A stretch of DNA of 12,370 bases. It comes from Rhizobiales bacterium CCH10-E5. Its GTDB lineage: Bacteria > Pseudomonadota > Alphaproteobacteria > Rhizobiales > Beijerinckiaceae. The translations under genes were made by a program, and so were the position numbers. The stretch is taken from positions 1 to 12,370 of the forward strand of contig LSIG01000059.1 of the NCBI GenBank assembly GCA_001556125.1, read 5' to 3'. Position 1 is the first letter of the stretch, and each line of letters begins with the position of its first letter. Below are positions 6,993 through 12,370 of this stretch, one piece after another. The notes under the pieces are model-generated. The model did no database searches, was not told the origin of the DNA, and worked only from the letters and a program-made list of their open reading frames with translations.

Positions 6993-8315
6993 GTGGTGGT
7001 GAAGAAGTGGGTTCTGGCGTTGGGCCTCGTCCTGACGTCCTCGGTCGCCCTGGCTCAGACACCGGCCGGCAAGGTAACGGTTGTGACGTCGTTCTCGAAG
7101 GACGTGACCGACCCGATCAAGAAGGCTTTCGAGAAGGCGACGCCAGGCGTTACCCTCGAGGTCCAGAACCGCAACACCAATGCGGGGGTGAAATACATCG
7201 AGGAGACGAAGGCCAACAACCAGGTCGACTTGTTCTGGGCCTCGGCGCCGGACGCCTTCGAGGTGCTCAAGGGCAAGCAGTTGCTGTCCGCCTACAAGCC
7301 GAAGGCGAGCGGCATCCCCGAGAAGATCGGCTCCTATCCGATCAACGACCCCGCCGGCTTCTATTCGGGCTTTGCGGCCTCCGGCTACGGCATCATGTGG
7401 AACGAGCGCTATGCCCGCGCCAACAAGCTGCCCGAGCCAAAGGAGTGGCAGGACCTCGCCAGGCCGGTCTTCTTCGACCATGTCGCGATCGCCGCGCCCT
7501 CGCGCTCCGGCACGACGCATCTGACGATCGAAACGATCCTCCAGGGCGAGGGCTGGGACAAGGGCTGGCGCACGATCAAGGAGATGGCGGGCAATTTCCG
7601 CGCGATCAACGAGCGCTCCTTCGGCGTGCCCGAGCAGGTCAATTCCGGCCAAGTCGGCGTCGGCATCGTCATCGACTTCTTCGCCTTTTCGGCGCAGGCC
7701 TCGGGCTTTCCGGTCAAGTTCGTCTATCCGAGCGTGACCACGGTGGTGCCCGCCAATGTCGGCATCGTCGCCAACACCCCGAACAAGGCGGCCGCCGAGG
7801 CCTTCGTCGAGTTCCTGCTCTCGCCGGCGGGACAGGAGGTCCTGCTCGAGCCGGGCATCCGCCGCCTGCCGGTGAACCCGGCCGTCTACGCCAAGGCCGG
7901 CGCCGACTACCCTAACCCCTTCACCGATCCGCGCTTCCAGAAGATGATCGGCTTCGACGTCGACAAGTCGGAAGGCCGCACCGCTGTCGTCGACACGCTG
8001 TTCGACCAGCTGATCTCCTTCCAGCTCGATGCGCTCAAGGGCGTCACTAAGACGCTGCACGAGGTCGAGGCGGCCCTGGCCAAGAAGCCGAACGCGCAGG
8101 CGAAGGCTCTGCTCGACGAAGCCCGGACCCTCATCGCCGCCATGCCAGTCAGCGAGGCGCAGGCCTCCAGCGCCGAGCTTCGCGGCGCCTTCACCGGCGG
8201 CAAGGAGAAGGGCGCGCGCCAGGCCGAGGTCGAGGCGCAATGGGCGAGCTTCGCCCGCGACCACTACGCCAAGGCCAAGGCCAAGGCCGAAGAGGCACTC
8301 AAGGCGGCGCGCTGA
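6993..8315 (+). CDS. ABC transporter periplasmic binding protein, FbpA-like fold but without the iron tyrosine pair; possible organophosphonate binder
   Basis: A 440-residue type-2 periplasmic binding protein. Residues 1-21 are a signal peptide ending 'VALA|Q'. The mature part has blocks typical of the FbpA/PotD-like cluster: 'VTVVTSFSKDVTDPIKKAFEK' near the N-terminus, 'NNQVDLFWASAPDAF' (75-89), 'SGTTHLTIETILQGEGWDKG' (172-191), and 'VPANVGIVANTPNKAAAEAFVEFLLSPAGQ' from ~252. Where ferric-binding FbpA proteins have a Tyr-Tyr pair for iron, this reads 'VIDFFAF' (226-232, Asp228), so iron is doubtful. About 90 residues after ~350 form an extra Ala/Lys/Glu-rich, probably helical tail. Three GTG codons stand in tandem (6993, 6996, 6999); I chose 6993, five bases after GGAGG, with 6996 nearly as good. 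The gene leads an operon with the permease and ATPase, divergent from phnDCE. That context suggests 2-aminoethylphosphonate or a related organophosphonate (AepX/PhnS-like), as inference only. Confidence 0.85.
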   Translation: MVVKKWVLALGLVLTSSVALAQTPAGKVTVVTSFSKDVTDPIKKAFEKATPGVTLEVQNRNTNAGVKYIEETKANNQVDLFWASAPDAFEVLKGKQLLSAYKPKASGIPEKIGSYPINDPAGFYSGFAASGYGIMWNERYARANKLPEPKEWQDLARPVFFDHVAIAAPSRSGTTHLTIETILQGEGWDKGWRTIKEMAGNFRAINERSFGVPEQVNSGQVGVGIVIDFFAFSAQASGFPVKFVYPSVTTVVPANVGIVANTPNKAAAEAFVEFLLSPAGQEVLLEPGIRRLPVNPAVYAKAGADYPNPFTDPRFQKMIGFDVDKSEGRTAVVDTLFDQLISFQLDALKGVTKTLHEVEAALAKKPNAQAKALLDEARTLIAAMPVSEAQASSAELRGAFTGGKEKGARQAEVEAQWASFARDHYAKAKAKAEEALKAAR

Positions 8316-8332
8316 GCGTTAACCCATCCTCG

Positions 8333-8434
8333 CGTCATCCCGGACGCAGCGAAGCGGAGATCCGGGATCCATGCCGGACCAGTTCAGGAATGGATCGCGG
8401 ATCAGCGCGGCTTCGCCGCTCGTCCGGAATGACG
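8333..8434. repeat. Long imperfect palindrome (REP-like intergenic element) inside the operon
   Basis: The outer arms are CGTCATCCCGGACG (8333-8346) and CGTCCGGAATGACG (8421-8434), complementary at 13 of 14 positions. Pairing continues inwards (GCGAAGC with GCTTCGC, and GATCCGGGATCCAT with ATGGATCGCGGATC) to a loop of about 17 bases at 8373-8389. The whole ~102-base unit fits one long hairpin. 'CGTCATCCCGGACGCAGCGAAGCGGAGATCCGGGATCC'-type elements are, as I recall, scattered between genes in several alphaproteobacterial genomes. It fills most of the 150-base gap between the binding-protein and permease genes. No T-run follows, so it is not a classical terminator, but it could stabilise the upstream mRNA. 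Confidence 0.85.
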
Positions 8435-8465
8435 GCGCGCCCTTGGTTCAACGATCAGGACGGGC

Positions 8466-10184
8466 ATGACCGCTATCCCCACAGCCACCCTCCCTCGCGC
8501 CCGCCGGCTCTCCGCCACGCCAGGCCAGATCGCGCTGGCGCTGGCGATCGCGGCCTTCCTCCTGCTGTTCCTGGGGCTGCCGGTCGGGACCGTGCTCTAC
8601 GTCGCCTTCACCGAGAAGGGCACGTCCAACTTCACGCTGGTGAACTTCTACGACTTCGTCCGCACCGAGCTGTTCATGCGCTCGCTGTGGAACTCCTTTT
8701 ACGTCTCCGCCATGTCGGTGGTCTGGGCCTCGGTCTTCGCCCTGCCGCTCGCCTATCTGACGACGCGCTTCGTCTTCCGCGGCGCGATGCTGGTGCAGAC
8801 GCTCGGCTTCCTGCCGCTGATCATGCCGCCCTTCGTCGGTGCGGTGGCGATGCAGCTCTTCTTCGGCCGCAACGGCTCGATCAACCTGCTGCTGGACGAC
8901 TGGTTCGGCTTCAAGATCGGCTTCATGGAGGGGCTGAACGGCGTCATCTTCGTCCAGTCCGTCCACTATTTCCCCTTCATCCTGATCAATCTCTCGGCGG
9001 CGCTGCGCAACATCGACCGGGCGATGGAGGAGGCGGCGCAGAATCTCGGCTCCTCGGGCTTTCGCCTGTTCCGCCGCATCGTCTTTCCGCTCGCGCTGCC
9101 GGGCTATCTGGCCGGCGCCTCGCTCGTCTTCGTCAAGGTCTTCGACGATCTCGCGACGCCGCTGCTGCTCAACGTCAAGGACATGCTGGCGCCGCAGGCC
9201 TATCTGCGGGTGACCTCGATCGGCATCGCCGACCCGATGGGCTATGTCATCTCGGTCGTGCTGATCGTCGCCTCCGTCATCGCCATGTGGCTCTCGGCGC
9301 TGGCGCTGAAGGGGCGCGACTACGCCACCACCCAGCGCGGCGGCGGCGGTCTGGCCCGGCGCGTCATGACCCCCTGGGAGGCCGTGCTCGGCTATGGCGT
9401 CGTCATCTTGATCCTGGCGCTGGTGCTGGCGCCGCATCTGGGGCTGCTGCTGCTCTCCTTCGCGACGATCTGGTCGTTCTCGCCGCTGCCCGACGCCTTC
9501 ACCACCGCGCATTACGCCCGCGTTTTCGGCGAGAGCTCCGTCTACATCAAGAACACGCTGCTCTACGCCACGCTCGCCGGCGGCATCGACATCGTGCTTG
9601 GCGTCGCCATCGCCTATCTCGTCCTGCGCACGAAGCTGGTCGGCCGCGAATGGCTGGACTGGGCGGCCTCAGCCGCGCTCGCCATCCCCGGCGTGGTACT
9701 CGGCATCGGCTATCTTCGCACCTTCTACGGCATCACCCTGCCGGACGGGACGCCGCTGGCCTCGCTCTGGATCACCATCGTGCTCGCGCTCGCGATCCGG
9801 CGGCTGCCCTATGCGCTGCGAGCCTGCTATGCGGCGCTCCAGCAGATCTCGGTCTCGCTCGAGGAGGCGGCGGAGAACCTCGGCGCCACGAAGGCCCGCA
9901 CCGTCAGGCGGGTCGTCGTGCCGCTGATGGCGGGCGGCATCCTCGCCGGCTTCGTCACCAGCTTCTCGACGGCCGCGGTCGAGCTTTCGGCGACGCTGAT
10001 GCTGGTCCAGTCGAACTCCGACGCGCCGCTCGCCTTCGGCCTCTACGTCTTCATGCAGTCGGCCGCGGGCCGGGGTCCGGGAGCCGCGCTCGGCGTCGTC
10101 GCCGTGCTGCTCGTCGCCCTCTGCACGTTCCTCTCGCATCTCGTGATCGAGCGCAGCCAACGGGCCAAGGGCATGGGCCAGTGA
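8466..10184 (+). CDS. Double-domain ABC permease (FbpB/PhnU-V type)
   Basis: A 572-residue inner-membrane permease with two binding-protein-dependent transport units, the usual arrangement in FbpB-type ferric iron permeases and in the fused permeases of some 2-aminoethylphosphonate importers. Unit 1 carries the EAA loop 'EEAAQNLGSSGFRLFRRIVFPLALPG' starting at ~188; unit 2 carries 'EEAAENLGATKARTVRRVVVPLMAGG' starting at ~466. Hydrophobic segments are plentiful, beginning with ~21-47 ('LALAIAAFLLLFLGLPVG') and ending near residue 560. The ATG at 8466 has AGGA five bases upstream. Its TGA overlaps the ATPase start by one base (TGATG), so those two are translationally coupled. The preceding gene is 150 bases away across a large palindrome, which may lower permease expression relative to the binding protein. 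The family is clear; the substrate cannot be read from the permease. Confidence 0.93.
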   Translation: MTAIPTATLPRARRLSATPGQIALALAIAAFLLLFLGLPVGTVLYVAFTEKGTSNFTLVNFYDFVRTELFMRSLWNSFYVSAMSVVWASVFALPLAYLTTRFVFRGAMLVQTLGFLPLIMPPFVGAVAMQLFFGRNGSINLLLDDWFGFKIGFMEGLNGVIFVQSVHYFPFILINLSAALRNIDRAMEEAAQNLGSSGFRLFRRIVFPLALPGYLAGASLVFVKVFDDLATPLLLNVKDMLAPQAYLRVTSIGIADPMGYVISVVLIVASVIAMWLSALALKGRDYATTQRGGGGLARRVMTPWEAVLGYGVVILILALVLAPHLGLLLLSFATIWSFSPLPDAFTTAHYARVFGESSVYIKNTLLYATLAGGIDIVLGVAIAYLVLRTKLVGREWLDWAASAALAIPGVVLGIGYLRTFYGITLPDGTPLASLWITIVLALAIRRLPYALRACYAALQQISVSLEEAAENLGATKARTVRRVVVPLMAGGILAGFVTSFSTAAVELSATLMLVQSNSDAPLAFGLYVFMQSAAGRGPGAALGVVAVLLVALCTFLSHLVIERSQRAKGMGQ

Positions 10185-11299
10185 TGAAGAACGAGCCAGC
10201 CATGACGAGCAAAACCGACCTCGCGAGCCCGGCCGTCTCGGTCGATATCGAGGGGGTCAATCTGTCCTACGGCGACAACCATGTCCTGAAGAGCGTCGAC
10301 CTTTCGATCCGGCCGGGCGAATTCTTCGCCTTCCTCGGCCCCTCGGGCTGCGGCAAGACCACGCTGCTGCGGCTGATCGCCGGCTTCAACCAGGCCGAGA
10401 CCGGCCGCGTGCTCGTCGGCGGCAAGGACGTCTCGGGGCTGCCGCCCTGGAAGCGTGATGTCGGCATGGTGTTCCAGTCCTATGCGCTCTGGCCCCACAT
10501 GACGGTCGCGCGCAATGTGGCTTTCGGCCTGGAGGAGCGCGGCGTGCCGCGGGCCGAGACCGCCCGGCGTGTCGCGCAGGCCCTCGATCTCGTCGGGCTC
10601 GGCCATCTCGCGGAACGTCGGCCTTCGCAGCTCTCGGGCGGGCAGCAGCAGCGGGTCGCGGTGGCGCGGACGATCGCGGTCGAGCCGAAGATCCTGCTGC
10701 TGGACGAGCCGCTCTCCAATCTCGACGCCAAGATGCGGGTTCAGGTCCGGCGCGAACTGCGCGACCTGCAGCAGCGGCTCGGACTGACCACGATCTTCGT
10801 CACCCACGACCAGGAGGAGGCGAATACGATCTGCGACCGGATCGCAGTGATGAATGACGGCGTGGTCCAGCAGGTCGGGACGCCGATGGAGCTCTATGAG
10901 CGCCCGGCCAACCTCTTCGTCGCGAATTTCCTCGGCACCGCCAACATCCTCGATGGGCGCGTCGTCGACACCGGCGCGGAGCGCCATTTCGTCATCGAGG
11001 GCGGAATCCGGCTCCCGCTCCCGGCGGATGCCGTCGTGCCCGCAGGGGCGAAGCTGGTGTTCCGGCCCCAGCACGCCGCGTTGACAGACGCCGGCGGCCA
11101 GGCCGGCGACGGGTTGGCATTGCCCTGCATCGTGGCGCATCGCGAGTTCCTCGGCGCGAGCGTGCGCTATGGTGTGCGCGTCGGTGCCACCGAAGTTGCG
11201 GTCGACACGCCCTTCCGCTCCGGGCGTGACCTGCACGAGATCGGCAGCCGCGCCATCGTGACGCTCTCGCCCCATGCCCTGATCTGGCTGACGGGTTGA
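10184..11299 (+). CDS. ABC transporter ATP-binding protein with TOBE domain (FbpC/PotA/PhnT type)
   Basis: A 371-residue ATPase that drives the permease encoded just upstream. Motifs: Walker A 'GPSGCGKTT' (52-60, Lys58), Q-loop Gln98 in 'MVFQSYALWPHMTV', signature 'LSGGQQQRVAVART' (150-163), Walker B 'LLLDEPLSNLDAK' (171-183, Glu175) and H-loop His208 in 'FVTHDQEEA'. Residues ~250-371 form the TOBE-type C-terminal domain ('GTANILDGRV', 'LVFRPQHAAL') seen in iron, polyamine, sugar and aminoethylphosphonate importers. I chose ATG 10184, which overlaps the permease stop (TGATG); an internal ATG at 10202 is possible but lacks a ribosome-binding site. The reading frame is open far upstream through the permease gene in a different frame; that part is not coding. 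It ends at 11299, 46 bases from the convergent LysR stop. Confidence 0.93.
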   Translation: MKNEPAMTSKTDLASPAVSVDIEGVNLSYGDNHVLKSVDLSIRPGEFFAFLGPSGCGKTTLLRLIAGFNQAETGRVLVGGKDVSGLPPWKRDVGMVFQSYALWPHMTVARNVAFGLEERGVPRAETARRVAQALDLVGLGHLAERRPSQLSGGQQQRVAVARTIAVEPKILLLDEPLSNLDAKMRVQVRRELRDLQQRLGLTTIFVTHDQEEANTICDRIAVMNDGVVQQVGTPMELYERPANLFVANFLGTANILDGRVVDTGAERHFVIEGGIRLPLPADAVVPAGAKLVFRPQHAALTDAGGQAGDGLALPCIVAHREFLGASVRYGVRVGATEVAVDTPFRSGRDLHEIGSRAIVTLSPHALIWLTG

Positions 11300-11345
11300 T
11301 ACCGGCCCGCTCGACCCCGGCGCCCCGTAGGAGCTCTCGGGTCGG

Positions 11346-12233
11346 TCAGAACGCGTAGGGCGGCAGCCGCAATTCCTCGGTCAGCCATTGCGTGAACATC
11401 CGCACCGCGCGCCGCGACTTCGCCACCCGCGGGAAGACGAGGTAATGGCCGGTGTAGCGCACGTCCCGGGCGCGCCCGGCCAGCGGCGCCACGAGGCGGC
11501 CGTCCGCGAGTTCCCGCTCGGCCAGACGCGTCGATTCGAGCGCGATGCCGAGCCCGTCCACGGCGGCGGCGATGGCGATGAACGAGCGGTCAAAGCGCGA
11601 TCCGCGAGGCGTGGGCGGGATGATTCCGTTGGCGCCGAACCAGTTCGCCCAGCGCACGCGCTTGTTGTCGCTCTCGATCAGCCGGGCGGCCGTCAGATCC
11701 TCCGGCGAGGTGATCCGGGCGGCGAGTTCGGGCGCGCAAAGCGGCGTCACCGTCTCCTCGCCCAGCGGCACGACGACGAGCCCTTCCTGGCGTGGAGGGC
11801 CGTAGCAGATGTCGGCATCGAACGCGTCATGCTCGAAGCGGGGATAGTCGATGCCCGCCGCCAGCCGCACTTCCAGGCCCGGCTGCGCGAGAAAGAGGTG
11901 GCGCAGGCGTGGCAGCAGCCACTGCGCCGCCATCGACGGGGCGCAGTGCAGCCGCAGCAGGTTGCCGGAGCGGGCGCCGACGGTCTCGACACCCTGCCGC
12001 ATCTGGTCGAACCCCGCCGCGACATGGGCGAGCAGCGCCTCTCCGGCCGCGTTCAGCCGCACCCTGCGGCTCTGCCGGTCGAACAGCGTCGCGCCCATCA
12101 GATCCTCGAGCTTGCGGATCGCATGGCTGATCGCGCTCGGTGAAATGCCGAGTTCCTCGCCGGCCGCACGGAACGAGCCGGTTCGGGCCGCAGCTTCGAA
12201 AGCCTGGAGCGAAGACAGCGGGAGGCGTCGCAT
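11346..12233 (-). CDS. LysR-type transcriptional regulator (GcvA-like subgroup)
   Basis: A 295-residue DNA-binding regulator. The N-terminus has the LysR winged helix-turn-helix: 'LSSLQAFEAAARTGSFRAAGEELGISPSAISHAIRKLEDLMGATLFDR' spans residues 6-53, with the recognition helix around 31-42. Residues ~90-295 form the effector-binding lobe pair, with 'LLRLHCAPSMAAQWLLPRL' at its start, as in the GcvA/TrpI/GcdR subgroup. The length is normal. The ATG at 12233 has GGGAG seven bases upstream. It converges on the second importer operon, with 46 bases between the stops. LysR proteins often control neighbouring operons, so this may regulate the importer, but in a convergent layout the target could equally be a gene beyond 12370. 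The ligand is unknown. Confidence 0.92.
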   Translation of the reverse strand: MRRLPLSSLQAFEAAARTGSFRAAGEELGISPSAISHAIRKLEDLMGATLFDRQSRRVRLNAAGEALLAHVAAGFDQMRQGVETVGARSGNLLRLHCAPSMAAQWLLPRLRHLFLAQPGLEVRLAAGIDYPRFEHDAFDADICYGPPRQEGLVVVPLGEETVTPLCAPELAARITSPEDLTAARLIESDNKRVRWANWFGANGIIPPTPRGSRFDRSFIAIAAAVDGLGIALESTRLAERELADGRLVAPLAGRARDVRYTGHYLVFPRVAKSRRAVRMFTQWLTEELRLPPYAF

Positions 12234-12286
12234 CGATGATCTCCCGCGCTTCTCCGGAGGGCAGAAGATGAACTAGGCCGTAAACT

Positions 12287-12352
12287 CATATGTGGACGCC
12301 CCCTTTGGCAAGGCGTTTATGTCGGGATGATTTGATCGGTTGCTTTCATATG
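12287..12352. promoter_or_regulatory. Candidate control region upstream of the LysR gene
   Basis: This segment holds an ACGCC-N11-GGCGT dyad (12296-12300 with 12312-12316), whose 11-base spacer is like a LysR-type site, and two TCATATGT copies (starting at 12286 and 12346) exactly 60 bases apart. It is A/T-richer than the neighbouring coding sequence and lies 54-119 bases upstream of the LysR ATG. It may be an autoregulatory site, possibly shared with a divergent gene past the window end. The evidence is pattern only. Confidence 0.35.
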
Positions 12353-12370
12353 TCCGGCCTGTTTGTGCGG

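Noticed and set aside
8333..8434. The palindrome as a transposable element or attachment site
   Set aside because: No transposase, no target-site duplication that I can define and no second copy in this window; a REP-like intergenic element fits better.
8240..10183. A 1019-residue open frame on the plus strand that runs into the ATPase
   Set aside because: Only the part from 10184 shows ABC ATPase sequence. The upstream part overlaps the permease gene in another frame and is Arg/Ala/Leu-rich run-through typical of GC-rich DNA.
11312..11344. CGACCC ... GGGTCG inverted repeat between the ATPase and LysR stops, as a bidirectional terminator
   Set aside because: The arms are only six bases with a 21-base loop and no T-run; too weak to call.
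1..12370. CRISPR array, tRNA, rRNA, phage, toxin-antitoxin or secretion genes
   Set aside because: No regularly spaced repeats, no tRNA-like cloverleaf noticed and no such protein motifs in any frame.

Overview
The window is GC-rich, densely coded DNA. Its protein families point to an alphaproteobacterium of the Hyphomicrobiales (Rhizobiales), with a Bosea-like or related soil or plant-associated genus as the best guess. Supporting signs are a LOV-HWE histidine kinase, a UvrD-like helicase tail of the type seen in that order, a PhnD/PhnC/PhnE importer with a fused permease, and an intergenic palindromic element of the 'CGTCATCCCGGACG' kind. The assignment rests on recalled resemblance, not on a search. 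I see no rRNA, tRNA, CRISPR array, transposase or phage gene.

Layout. Bases 1-454 (+) are the 3' end of a UvrD/PcrA-like helicase. It converges with a LOV-PAS-HWE blue-light sensor kinase (497-2026, -). Behind the kinase is a possible 59-residue unknown protein (2208-2387, -). A lipocalin lipoprotein of the Blc type (2630-3172, +) follows. Next is a minus-strand operon read phnD-phnC-phnE (6704 down to 3208), in which the permease gene encodes two PhnE units in one chain. A 288-base divergent control region (6705-6992) separates it from a plus-strand operon. That operon encodes a periplasmic binding protein (6993-8315), a double-domain FbpB-type permease (8466-10184) and an ATPase (10184-11299). 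A LysR regulator (11346-12233, -) converges on the second operon, and the last 137 bases are its upstream region.

How the genes may work together. The central 9 kb is a transport locus: two complete ABC importers of different families placed back to back, with a LysR gene alongside. The first is clearly of the phosphonate/phosphite/phosphate (PhnDCE) class. The second looks at first like a ferric-iron importer, but the site where iron-binding proteins carry a Tyr-Tyr pair reads Asp-Phe-Phe here. Beside phnDCE, an organophosphonate such as 2-aminoethylphosphonate (an AepXVW- or PhnSTU-like system) is therefore a better guess than iron. Two imperfect Pho-box-like sequences lie in the shared control region, both oriented towards phnD. 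No phosphonate-degrading enzyme (C-P lyase, PhnW/PhnX/PhnA/PhnY) is inside the window. The most useful leads are the substrate of the second importer, the fused PhnE, the modified PhnD and the control region; none of them proves a new system.
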